From: Geomonas oryzae
Lineage (GTDB): Bacteria; Desulfobacterota; Desulfuromonadia; Geobacterales; Geobacteraceae
DNA: 64,000 nt
NCBI RefSeq assembly: GCF_004117875.1
Contig: NZ_RAHW01000004.1
Location: 186,001-250,000, forward strand
Direction of reading: 5' to 3'
Under the pieces are notes generated by a model, which was not told the origin of the DNA, searched no databases, and saw only the letters and a program-made list of their open reading frames with translations. Positions within the stretch are counted from its first letter, which is position 1; the number at the start of each line of letters is the position of its first letter. Both the position numbers and the translations under genes were made by a program. This document shows, one piece after another, positions 35,904 to 43,852 of the stretch.

Positions 35904-36581
35904 ATGTTGATGAAGTCTTCGGAGGTGGCCGCGCTGCTGCATCAGGACGAGAGCACGGTCATGAAATGGATCAAGAGGGATAAACTGCCGGCCACCCTGG
36001 TACGGGGCACGTACCAGATCAACCGGGTGGATCTCTTGGAGTGGGCGACCGAGCACGGCATCAAGGTGCCGCCGGAGCTGTTCGAGGCCGCGCAGGCCGA
36101 TGTCGAACTCCCCACGCTAAGCCAGGCGCTCGAGGCGGGCGGGGTGCACTGCGGCGTAGCCGGCGACGACAAGCTCTCCGTGCTGCGCAACATGGTGAAC
36201 CTCCTGCCGCTTCCCCCGCAGATGGACCCGGAGTTCCTGCTCCAGGTGCTTTTGGCCCGCGAGGCCCTCGGCACCACCGCCATCGGCGACGGCATCGCCA
36301 TCCCGCACGTCCGCAACCCCATTCTCCTGCAGAACAAGCCGCTACCCGCCGTCACCCTCTGTTTCCTGGAAAAGCCCATCGACTTCGGCGCCCTCGACGG
36401 CCTCCCGGTGCGCATCCTCTTCCTGATCACCAGTCCCACGGTAAAGGTGCATCTGCACCTGCTTTCACGACTCGCTTACGCCCTGCACGACAAGGAATTC
36501 CGGGCCTCCCTGAACCTTGCCTGTGATCCCGCGGCCATCATGGAGGCGGCAAGGCGCTGCGAACGCGGCAAAAGGAGCTGA
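35904..36581 (+). CDS. HTH-PTS EIIA(Ntr) fusion regulator
   Basis: A 225-residue fusion. Residues 1-60 are an excisionase/MerR-type helix-turn-helix (MKSSEVAALLHQDESTVMKWIKRDKLPATLVRGTYQINRVDLLEWA). Residues about 85-220 are a PTS EIIA type 2 domain of the PtsN class with the phospho-acceptor histidine in GDGIAIPHVRNP and the closing LLFLITSP-like strand (ILFLITSPTVKVHLHLLSRLAYALHD). No sugar PTS permease is nearby. The HyfB-like gene starts 2 bases after its stop, so it is the first gene of that transcript and probably links PTS-Ntr phosphorylation to the complex; that link is inference. GGGGGAG precedes the ATG. Confidence 0.85.
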   Translation: MLMKSSEVAALLHQDESTVMKWIKRDKLPATLVRGTYQINRVDLLEWATEHGIKVPPELFEAAQADVELPTLSQALEAGGVHCGVAGDDKLSVLRNMVNLLPLPPQMDPEFLLQVLLAREALGTTAIGDGIAIPHVRNPILLQNKPLPAVTLCFLEKPIDFGALDGLPVRILFLITSPTVKVHLHLLSRLAYALHDKEFRASLNLACDPAAIMEAARRCERGKRS

Positions 36582-36583
36582 CC

Positions 36584-38578
36584 ATGTTCCTCCCCGGCGA
36601 GCCTGCGACGTCCCTTGTACTGTTGTTGCTCGCCGGCGGCTGCCAGCTCGTCTCCGGCATCCCGCTTCTCTTGCAGAGGGAGTCGCGTCCCGCCCAGAAG
36701 TTCGGCGTCGCCTTCATGGCGGCCGCTTCCCTGCTCGGCCTTGCCGGCGCCCTTTTCGCCCTCGTTCATCCCGTTACCGGCAGCTATCTGCTCCCCTCCG
36801 GACTTCCCTTCGGCGACCTCGAGATCGGTGTCGATCCCCTTTCCGCCTTCTTCCTGCTTCCCGTCTATACCGTGATCGGCTGCAGCGCGGTTTACGGCGC
36901 CGCCTACTGGCCCGTGGATCATCATCCGGCCCACGGCGGCAAGCTAGCCTTTTTCCTGGGACTGCTCGGGGCGTCGCTCACCATGCTTTTCATCGCGAAG
37001 AGCATGATGCTCTTTCTCATGGCCTGGGAGGTGATGGCCTTCGCCGCCTACTTCGCCCTCACCGCCGAAGACGAGAAGGAGCAGGTGCGCGAGGCGGGGG
37101 TACTCTACCTGATCACGGCGCATCTCGGTGCGCTGGCGCTTTTCGCCACCTTCTCGCTGATCAACGCCGCGACCGGCGCCTACCTTTTCCCGGCCGAGGG
37201 GGCGCTCCCCGCCGCGGGCCCCCTCGCTACCGGCATCTTCCTCACCGCACTCGTCGGATTCGGGATGAAGGCGGGCGTCATGCCGCTGCACATCTGGCTC
37301 CCTTCGGCCCACGCCAACGCGCCGAGCCACATCTCCGCGATCCTTTCCGGGCTGGTGCTGAAGACCGGGATCTACGGGATGATGCGCATCTTCTCTGGTT
37401 TCGCGGCACCGCCGGTCTGGTGGGGGGGGCTGGTGCTGCTGCTTGGCTGTGTCTCCGCCGTTGCCGGGGTCGTCTACGCCATCGGACAGCACGACCTGAA
37501 GCGGCTCCTCGCCTACCACAGCATCGAGAACATAGGCATCATCATGATGGGGCTTGGGATCGCCCTGATCGGCGACAGCCAGGGGAGACCTGCTCTGGTG
37601 GCGCTCGGAGCGGGGGGGGCGCTGCTGCACGTGATGAACCACGCGCTTTTCAAGGCGCTTCTCTTCCTTTCGGCGGGATCGGTGATCCATGCCGCGCACA
37701 CCCGCGAGATCGACCTTTTGGGTGGCGTCTCGCGTCGGCTTCCCTACACCGCGCTCTTTTTCCTGGTAGGTGCCGTCGCTATCTGCGGGCTCCCGCCTTT
37801 GAACGGTTTCGTGAGCGAGCTGATGGTCTACCTCGGCTCCTTCAGCGCCGTCGGTACTGCCGGCAGCGTCGCCGGGTTGTTTCCGGCGCTTGCCGCACCG
37901 GTGCTGGCGCTGGTCGGGGGGCTGGCGGTCGCCTGCTTCGTGAAGGTCTTCGGGGTGGTCTTCCTCGGCGCGCCGCGCTCGAGCGCGCATGACGGTGGGG
38001 AAGAGGGGGGGGCGGGGATGCTGGCGCCGATGTGGGTGCTTGCTTTGTGTTGCGCGCTGATCGGGCTCTTCCCAGGGCTCTTCGGGCATCTTTTGAATCG
38101 GGCGCTCGTTGAGTACCGGGGTGCGCTCGCCTCGCAGGGGATCTGGAACCTGGTTCCCTTCAACTGGATTTCCCTGCTTGGACTGGGGCTGATTCTGTTG
38201 CTTGTCCTGCTCTGGTTTTTCTTTGCCAAAAGCGCCGCCAGGTTGCCGGTGCAGGTCGGCCCCACTTGGGGGTGCGGTTATCTGAGGCCGTCGCCGAGGA
38301 TGCAATACACCGCCTCCTCGTTCGGCTCCACGGTGGTGCGCTGGTTTTCCGTGATGCTGCGTCCTGAGGAGCATCGGGAAGAGGTGCAGGGGCTTTTCCC
38401 GGGAGCTTCCAGTCGAGCGAGCCACGTCCCCGAGACCACGCTGGAGAAGATCTACCTTCCCTTCCTGGAGTACCTCTTCGAGAAGGCCGCGCCGGTGCGC
38501 AGGCTGCAGCACGGCAGGCTGAACATCTACATCTTCTATACCTTCATTACGCTGGTGCTTTTGCTCGCGCTCACCTGA
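36584..38578 (+). CDS. HyfB/NuoL-like antiporter subunit (Ehr complex), copy 1
   Basis: A 664-residue polytopic membrane protein of the NuoL/HyfB/MrpA ion-translocating family, about 16 helices. Family marks: the helix with WEVMAFAAYFAL carrying the conserved Glu, LVGFGMKAGVMPLHIWLPSAHANAPSHISAILSG with the Lys of the proton path, HDLKRLLAYHSIENIGIIMMG, and LHVMNHALFKALLFLSAGSVIH. The C-terminal part has GPTWGCGYLRPSPRMQYT, a feature of hydrogenase-4 HyfB rather than NuoL. AAGGAG precedes the ATG. It is closely similar to the second HyfB-like protein at 41826, so it is probably an extra antiporter module of the same complex. The rest of the complex lies 3.2 kb away beyond an opposite-strand operon. 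Confidence 0.9.
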   Translation: MFLPGEPATSLVLLLLAGGCQLVSGIPLLLQRESRPAQKFGVAFMAAASLLGLAGALFALVHPVTGSYLLPSGLPFGDLEIGVDPLSAFFLLPVYTVIGCSAVYGAAYWPVDHHPAHGGKLAFFLGLLGASLTMLFIAKSMMLFLMAWEVMAFAAYFALTAEDEKEQVREAGVLYLITAHLGALALFATFSLINAATGAYLFPAEGALPAAGPLATGIFLTALVGFGMKAGVMPLHIWLPSAHANAPSHISAILSGLVLKTGIYGMMRIFSGFAAPPVWWGGLVLLLGCVSAVAGVVYAIGQHDLKRLLAYHSIENIGIIMMGLGIALIGDSQGRPALVALGAGGALLHVMNHALFKALLFLSAGSVIHAAHTREIDLLGGVSRRLPYTALFFLVGAVAICGLPPLNGFVSELMVYLGSFSAVGTAGSVAGLFPALAAPVLALVGGLAVACFVKVFGVVFLGAPRSSAHDGGEEGGAGMLAPMWVLALCCALIGLFPGLFGHLLNRALVEYRGALASQGIWNLVPFNWISLLGLGLILLLVLLWFFFAKSAARLPVQVGPTWGCGYLRPSPRMQYTASSFGSTVVRWFSVMLRPEEHREEVQGLFPGASSRASHVPETTLEKIYLPFLEYLFEKAAPVRRLQHGRLNIYIFYTFITLVLLLALT

Positions 38579-38600
38579 GTGCCGTAAGCTCAACGCCGCC

Positions 38601-38675
38601 CGGCCCTCACCCCCAGCCCCTCTCCCGAAAGGCGAGGGGGGCAACGTAGAACATAGAACGTAGAACGTAGAACGT
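38601..38675. repeat. REP-like palindrome plus 7-base tandem repeat
   Basis: CCCTCACCCCCAGCCCCTCTCCC with partner GGCGAGGGGGGC, then 4.7 copies of AACGTAG (one copy AACATAG) at 38643-38675. It fills the space between two convergent genes. Confidence 0.65.
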
Positions 38676-38677
38676 CT

Positions 38678-39922
38678 TTACGCCTTTTTAAACACGGGCA
38701 TGACCTTGTTCAGCACGTAGAAGATGCAGAAGGGGACGATGGCGACGATGAGCGCGCCGACGAGCCCCTCCTTCAGGGTCTCCATGCTGGTCGGCCAAAT
38801 CGGCAGGACGTAGTGCATGAACCCGGAGAAGGACGACGAGAACGCCTGCCCGCCGATGACGACGTTCCAGCGCATCATGAAGACCCCCAAAAGCACGAGT
38901 ACCGTCCCTACCGTGGCACGCCTTATGGTGAGCCCGGGTATCAGGAAGAGGAAGAAGGGGACCAGGTTCCCGAGCCCGTACTGGATCACGAAGATGTTCA
39001 CGAAGTCCCGCTCGTAGATGACGCTCCGCAGGATGTCCCACGATTTCACCGCCGTGTACCCCCTGAAGATCAGGTCTAGAAGCTCCAGCGTGATCGCAGC
39101 CACCATGAACATGAGGAGGTAGCGCGAGGTCATGGCGACCACGTGCGCCTCGGCGCTCTTAAGCTCCTCCATGGAGGGGATCTCGGGATGGGCGAGGCGG
39201 CGCCTGAGCGAGAGCTGCTTCCTGATCTCCATGGTGAGGATGTAGGTGAGGATGCAAAGGGCGATACCGGAGACGACCGCGGAACATATGAAGATGACCG
39301 GCATGAGCGGCGTCATCCAGAGCGCATTCGCCTTCACCGACCCGAAGATGAAACCGGCGTAGCCGTGCAGGAAGCAGGCGACCGGGATGCCCGCCGCGGC
39401 GAGCTTTTTCACCGCCCGCTCGTCGGCCTCCAGCGCCTCGTGCGAGATATCCCACGCCCCGAGGGTGAGGACCGAGAAGAGGAGGGCGCGCAGTCGGTCC
39501 GCCGCACCCGGCTGCGGCAGCGCTCTCAGCTCCAGCGCCGTTTCGACGAAGTGCTTGCGGTAGACGAACCAGAGCTCCGACGCGACGATCATGCCGTAGG
39601 TGCTGAAGACGATGCCGAAGGCGGCGATGGCCGAGGTGAAGTGTGGCGTCATCATCACCTCGATCCCCCTGAGCGGCTGCTGCAGGTGCATCAAAAGCGG
39701 CAGCATGGCGACGGGCAACAGCGCGAACGAGAAGACCAGCGAGAAGCGTGCGATGTCTTTTAGCTGCTTCACCCCGAAGACGTGGTAAAGCGAGGAGAGC
39801 ACGAAGGCGCCCGCCACGAGGCCGGTCATGAAGGGGTACATGACGATCTGGATGGTCCAGTAGATGTACTCGTTGGGATAGGTGAAAAACTCCTTTATGG
39901 TCCAGGCTTCTCCGTGCACCAT
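38678..39922 (-). CDS. NrfD/PsrC-like quinol oxidoreductase membrane subunit
   Basis: A 414-residue integral membrane protein of the NrfD/PsrC/HybB family, about ten helices, which exchanges electrons between menaquinone and an FeS partner. Marks: N-terminal YPNEYIYWTIQIVMYPFMTGLVAGAF, a long loop after helix 4, HGYAGFIFGSVKANALWMTPLMPVIF and paired helices to the end. GGAGGTG precedes the ATG, 2 bases after the stop of the FeS gene. Gene order cytochrome, FeS protein, NrfD matches the three-gene Cbc-type complexes of Geobacter (for example CbcSTU); exact orthology cannot be settled from sequence alone. Confidence 0.88.
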   Translation of the reverse strand: MVHGEAWTIKEFFTYPNEYIYWTIQIVMYPFMTGLVAGAFVLSSLYHVFGVKQLKDIARFSLVFSFALLPVAMLPLLMHLQQPLRGIEVMMTPHFTSAIAAFGIVFSTYGMIVASELWFVYRKHFVETALELRALPQPGAADRLRALLFSVLTLGAWDISHEALEADERAVKKLAAAGIPVACFLHGYAGFIFGSVKANALWMTPLMPVIFICSAVVSGIALCILTYILTMEIRKQLSLRRRLAHPEIPSMEELKSAEAHVVAMTSRYLLMFMVAAITLELLDLIFRGYTAVKSWDILRSVIYERDFVNIFVIQYGLGNLVPFFLFLIPGLTIRRATVGTVLVLLGVFMMRWNVVIGGQAFSSSFSGFMHYVLPIWPTSMETLKEGLVGALIVAIVPFCIFYVLNKVMPVFKKA

Positions 39923-39924
39923 GG

Positions 39925-40707
39925 CTATTTCACCTCCTTGGAGAGCCCCAGGTAGAACACCTGCGGCTTGGTTCCGTACTCTTCCTTAAGCACGTTCACC
40001 CGCTCGGTCATGATCACCTTGGTCACCGGGTCTTCCGGGTCCCTCAGGTTCCCAACGCGCCGGGCGCCGAAGGCGCAGCTGTCGACGCAGGCGGTCTGCA
40101 TCCCCTTGGTGATGCGGTGGTAGCAGAAGTTGCACTTCTCGGCGACGTGGTAGACCGGGTGGAAAAAGCGCACCCCGTAGGGGCACCCCATGATGCAGTA
40201 GCCGCAGCCGATGCACCACTTGCGGTCGATCAGCACCACGCCGTCCGCGGTCTGGTAGGTCGCCCCGACCGGGCAGACCTGCACGCAGGGCGGGTTGTCG
40301 CACTGGTTGCACAGTTTCGGCACGAAGAACGCCTTCTCGATGTCATCGTCCCTGATCTCCTCCAGCTTGCCGTGGCCGATGTCGATTCCCTTTTCCGGAA
40401 AGCCGTCGCGCGCCCCCTTCGGGGAGTCGATGTGGGTCTTGCCGTCCTTGGTGACCACGTAGCGTTCGACCCAGGTGCGGGTCACGTTGGCGTCGTAAGG
40501 GACCTCGTTCTCCACCTTGCACCCCTTGACGCAGAAGCCGCAGCCGACGCACTTGCGGGTGTCCACCAGGAAGACCCAGCGGGGTCCCTTCTCGTCCTTT
40601 TCTGCGAGGAGTTTGCGCGGATCGAAGAGCTCCAGTGCGGCGAGGGGGACCGCGAGGCCGCCGGCGATGAGGAGCGACTTTTTACAGAAGGATCGTCTGG
40701 TGATCAT
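39925..40707 (-). CDS. Tat-exported 4Fe-4S dicluster protein (HybA/NrfC-like)
   Basis: A 260-residue FeS electron-transfer subunit. Its N-terminus ITRRSFCKKSLLIAGGLAVPLAALELF is a twin-arginine signal. Cysteine groups for four cubane clusters follow: CVGCGFCVKGC, CNQCDNPPCVQVCP, CIGCGYCIMGCP and CNFC...C...C, spaced as in HybA/NrfC/PsrB. It should carry electrons between the NrfD-like membrane subunit and the tetraheme cytochrome encoded just upstream. The ATG overlaps the cytochrome stop as ATGA, so translation is coupled. Confidence 0.92.
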   Translation of the reverse strand: MITRRSFCKKSLLIAGGLAVPLAALELFDPRKLLAEKDEKGPRWVFLVDTRKCVGCGFCVKGCKVENEVPYDANVTRTWVERYVVTKDGKTHIDSPKGARDGFPEKGIDIGHGKLEEIRDDDIEKAFFVPKLCNQCDNPPCVQVCPVGATYQTADGVVLIDRKWCIGCGYCIMGCPYGVRFFHPVYHVAEKCNFCYHRITKGMQTACVDSCAFGARRVGNLRDPEDPVTKVIMTERVNVLKEEYGTKPQVFYLGLSKEVK

Positions 40708-41180
40708 CTCTTGTGTCCCTCCTTCCTGGGGTCGTGCGGCCAGTGGCAGGTCACGCAGTCAAGCCCGACGTTGTGCGTCTTCGGATCGATTCCCTTCATG
40801 ACACCGCGGTTGCTGCCGGGGTAGGGGAGGCGGGTGTGACAGCGCGCGCAGAGCTCGCGGCTGCGGTCTATGGTCAGGGTGTGGGGATCGTCCGGGTGGT
40901 TCAGGGCGGGTCCGTGACAGTTCTCGCAGTTGATGTTGCGGTGCGGGGACTCCTTCATCTCGTCGTACTTGTCGCGGTGGCACTGCATGCAGTGCTGTGC
41001 GGTCTTGTACTTCACCGTCACCTCTTTCCACTGCTGCTCGTTGCCGGCGCGGTGCCAGCCGTACATGTACCCCCGCGCGCCGATGCCGAAGTCGGCCGGC
41101 ACCAGGAGCTTGCGCGCCACGAGCACCAGGGCGATCACCAACAGCGCGACGAAAAGCGGTCGCCAAACGTGACTCTTCAC
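40704..41180 (-). CDS. Membrane-anchored tetraheme c-type cytochrome
   Basis: A 158-residue cytochrome with an uncleaved-looking N-terminal helix (WRPLFVALLVIALVLVARKLL) and four CXXCH heme sites: CMQCH, CENCH, CARCH and CVTCH. It is the first gene of the three-gene cytochrome-FeS-NrfD operon and probably the outlet for quinol electrons to periplasmic cytochromes, as proposed for Cbc complexes of Geobacter. Direction of electron flow is not visible. The GTG at 41180 follows AGGAGGG by 5 bases. No promoter box for this strand could be assigned with confidence; the region upstream is a repeat element. Confidence 0.87.
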   Translation of the reverse strand: MKSHVWRPLFVALLVIALVLVARKLLVPADFGIGARGYMYGWHRAGNEQQWKEVTVKYKTAQHCMQCHRDKYDEMKESPHRNINCENCHGPALNHPDDPHTLTIDRSRELCARCHTRLPYPGSNRGVMKGIDPKTHNVGLDCVTCHWPHDPRKEGHKR

Positions 41181-41261
41181 GTCACCCTCCTTTTGCTTAG
41201 TTGTTCAGAAAATTCCGGGGAATCACATGCGTGTTCCCTGGCAACAGTAACCATTGGCACC

Positions 41262-41387
41262 ACGTTCCCCCCTTTGCGAAGGGGGGGCAGGGGGGATTTC
41301 GGTTTTATTCGAGCCCCTTCAGCTAGTGGTTCCGTGATCCAACAAGACAAATCCCCTCTGTCTCCCCTTCGCAAAGGGGAGGACGTT
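41262..41387. repeat. Long inverted-repeat intergenic element
   Basis: About 34 bases at 41265-41299 (CCCCTTTGCGAAGGGG core, ending GGGGATTT) are inverted imperfectly at 41349-41382 (AAATCCCC...CCCCTTCGCAAAGGGG), with a 49-base centre. It resembles a non-coding miniature element. No gene is seen in the 645-base gap 41181-41825; the rest is described as promoter and leader below, plus an unassigned stretch at 41388-41630. Confidence 0.7.
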
Positions 41388-41630
41388 GGGGATCCTGCAG
41401 CGCTTCGTGGACAAACTGAAGATGCGCTCCATGAGTCCGCGCCGAACCCCTTTTTCTTCGTAATCCGTCCCGACGGTGGATGAAAAAAACGATCTATCTG
41501 GTATTTTGTATAACATTGTTCGAAATAGATGGACGTGTGGCCTTAATGATAACCCCAGTCGGCAGGAAAACAAGGAACTTGAGTGGTGCGTTTGTTTTAT
41601 CGGCGCATCTTCAAGATTAAAAATCTTTTT

Positions 41631-41659
41631 TTGACAAATCGTTTTTCAGGGAGTATGTT
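41631..41659 (+). promoter_or_regulatory. Sigma-70-like promoter of Ehr operon
   Basis: TTGACA, a 17-base spacer and TATGTT (4 of 6), directly after a T-run. It is the strongest promoter candidate in the gap before the antiporter-hydrogenase-like operon. Confidence 0.65.
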
Positions 41660-41665
41660 GAGGTC

Positions 41666-41825
41666 CCTGTCACCCCTGTAAACAGTAGCGACACTTAGTG
41701 CCGCGCCGCACAGGGGGCGGCAGTACCGGCAGCTTTGCTCCCCTTCCGCTTCGTGGTGAACGCCGCGGAAGGTTGAAACTCGATGGTCAGATTCGCGATC
41801 CGTTCCTGGTTCGAAAGGGTGGGTT
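41666..41825 (+). promoter_or_regulatory. Structured 160-base leader of Ehr operon
   Basis: If transcription starts near 41666 the leader is about 160 bases. It holds a GTGCCGC/GGGCGGCA stem near 41698-41722 and a perfect CCTTCCGC/GCGGAAGG stem (41742-41772). No known riboswitch consensus is recognised. Regulatory function is unproven. Confidence 0.35.
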
Positions 41826-43802
41826 ATGTTGTTTTTTGACATGATGCGGGACCCGGCATTTCTGGTTCTCTGCGCAATAGTTCTAGCCGGCTGCTCCGGG
41901 CTGCCCGGTCTCTTTCTGAGACACGGAACACTGGGACAGCGGCTGGCCTCGGTAGCGGCCCTGACAAGCTCACTTCTCGCGCTACCTTCAATTCTCTACC
42001 TGCTGCTCGGCGGTGGAGAAGCAAGCTTCACCCTGAACTGGAACCTCCCCTTCGGCCCCTGCGAAGTCGCCCTCGACCCTCTCTCTCTATTCTTTCTGAT
42101 CCCCATCTTCCTGATCTTCCCCGCAGGCTCTCTCTACGCCCTCGGTTACTGGCCCGCAAAGTCCCAAGCTTCCGAAAAAAGCGTCACCTTTTTCTACGGT
42201 CTCCTCGCCTGTGCCATGGCCATGGTGGTCGTAGCGAGAAACGGGTTTCTCTTCATGATGTCGTGGGAGGTGATGGCGCTTTCGGGCTACTTCCTGCTCG
42301 TGGCCGAGCATGGCGAGAAAGAGGTGAGAAGCGCCGGGATCGTCTACCTGGTGGCGAGCCACCTGGGGGGTGCGGCGCTGACGGCCCTTTTCGCCTCGCT
42401 CTTCTGGATCACCGGGAGCTTCTCCTTTCCGGCACCGCACTCCCTTGCCGTTGCCGGCGGCGTCACCAGCACCCTTTTCCTCCTCGCCCTGGCCGGTTTC
42501 GGTTCCAAGGCGGGTATGATGCCGCTCCACCTGTGGCTCCCGTCGGCACACGCCAACGCGCCGAGCCACGTATCCGCGCTCCTCTCCGGGGTGATGCTCA
42601 AGGTCGGGATCTACGGACTGCTGCGGGTCATCTCCTTCGTGTCTGAACGCCCGCTCTGGTGGGGCGCGCTCCTCGCCTCCGTGGGGCTCACCTCGGCCCT
42701 TGCCGGGATCTGCGTCGCCTCGGCGCAAAAGGACATCAAGCGTCTGCTCGCCTACAGCAGCATCGAGAACCTCGGGATCATCACCACCGGCATTGGCCTT
42801 TTCCTCCTGGGTGAGGGGAGCGGCAACCCGCGCCTCGCCTTCCTGGGGCTTGCCGCCGCGCTGTTCCATGTCCTGAACCATGCCATCTTCAAGCCGCTGC
42901 TCTTTTTCTGCGCCGGGAGCGTCATGCACGCCGCCGGGACCCGCGACCTCGACCGGATGGGGGGACTCGCGCGCCGTCTTCCCTTCACCGCCTTCTTCGC
43001 CCTGTGCGGTTCCATCGCCATCTGCGGCCTCCCGCCCTTCAACGGTTTCGCCTCCGAGATGCTCCTCTACTTGGGCTTCTTCGGCGAGGCCCGCTCCGCG
43101 GTCCCGTTCGTCGCGCTGGGGGCGCCGGTTCTCGCCATGGTGGGGGGAGTGGCGGTGATCGCCTTCGTGAAACTCTACGGCATCGCTTTTTTGGGCGAGC
43201 CCCGCACCGAAGCCGCCGCGAAGGGACACGAGGCGCCGGTCACCATGCTCGCCCCGATCGGCCTCCTTGCGGCCCTTTCCCTTCTGGGGGGGCTTTTCCC
43301 GCCGGTCTTCATGGCGCTCGTGCAGCCGGCACTGAGGGCGCTCGCCCCGGACACCGGGCTCGTCTCGGCGCTTCCGGTCCCCCCGGTCTGGTTCGCCGTG
43401 GCGGGGGGAAGCGTGATCATCCTGGCAGCCGTCCTGTACCTCTTCCTGCAGGGGAGGGTGAAGGGACGCCAGGCCTCGGGGCCCACCTGGGGATGCGGCT
43501 ACTTGCGTCCCTCGCCGCGCATCCAGTACACCGGCAGCTCCTTCGGCGCCTTCTTCTCGTCCCTCTCCGGCGCACTGATCCGGACCCGGCTCCACGTCGA
43601 CCCGGTCACCGGACTGGCCCCGTCGGCGGCAAGGCTCAGTTACGCGCCGGAGGAGACCCTGCTGCATCGGGTGGTGCTTCCGTTTCTGAACATAGCGGGG
43701 GTCGCCTGCGCCTTCCTGAGAAGGCTGCAGCACGGCGAGGTGCAGATCTACATCCTCTACATCTTCGCGACGCTGATGCTGCTTCTTTTGTGGGTGCATT
43801 GA
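41826..43802 (+). CDS. HyfB/NuoL-like antiporter subunit (Ehr complex), copy 2
   Basis: A 658-residue polytopic membrane protein of the NuoL/HyfB family, homologous over its full length to the protein at 36584. Marks: MSWEVMALSGYFLLVAEHGEKEV with the conserved Glu, LAGFGSKAGMMPLHLWLPSAHANAPSHVSALLSG with the Lys, KDIKRLLAYSSIENLGIITTG, LFHVLNHAIFKPLLFFCAGSVMHAAGTRDLDRMGG, and the HyfB-type tail GPTWGCGYLRPSPRIQYTGSSFG. It is the first gene of the main operon and should form one proton or sodium channel of the complex. Confidence 0.92.
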   Translation: MLFFDMMRDPAFLVLCAIVLAGCSGLPGLFLRHGTLGQRLASVAALTSSLLALPSILYLLLGGGEASFTLNWNLPFGPCEVALDPLSLFFLIPIFLIFPAGSLYALGYWPAKSQASEKSVTFFYGLLACAMAMVVVARNGFLFMMSWEVMALSGYFLLVAEHGEKEVRSAGIVYLVASHLGGAALTALFASLFWITGSFSFPAPHSLAVAGGVTSTLFLLALAGFGSKAGMMPLHLWLPSAHANAPSHVSALLSGVMLKVGIYGLLRVISFVSERPLWWGALLASVGLTSALAGICVASAQKDIKRLLAYSSIENLGIITTGIGLFLLGEGSGNPRLAFLGLAAALFHVLNHAIFKPLLFFCAGSVMHAAGTRDLDRMGGLARRLPFTAFFALCGSIAICGLPPFNGFASEMLLYLGFFGEARSAVPFVALGAPVLAMVGGVAVIAFVKLYGIAFLGEPRTEAAAKGHEAPVTMLAPIGLLAALSLLGGLFPPVFMALVQPALRALAPDTGLVSALPVPPVWFAVAGGSVIILAAVLYLFLQGRVKGRQASGPTWGCGYLRPSPRIQYTGSSFGAFFSSLSGALIRTRLHVDPVTGLAPSAARLSYAPEETLLHRVVLPFLNIAGVACAFLRRLQHGEVQIYILYIFATLMLLLLWVH

Positions 43803-43852
43803 GAAGTCCCCTTAAACTTTACTAGCGACTCTTAGTTCAACAGGAGTTGGAC

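Noticed and set aside
42087-43799. Long open frames antisense to the antiporter gene, and similar ones at 36944-38644 and 46710-48689
   Set aside because: They have Arg/Glu/Gly/His-rich, motif-free translations with no ribosome sites, typical of frames opposite membrane-protein genes in high-GC DNA.
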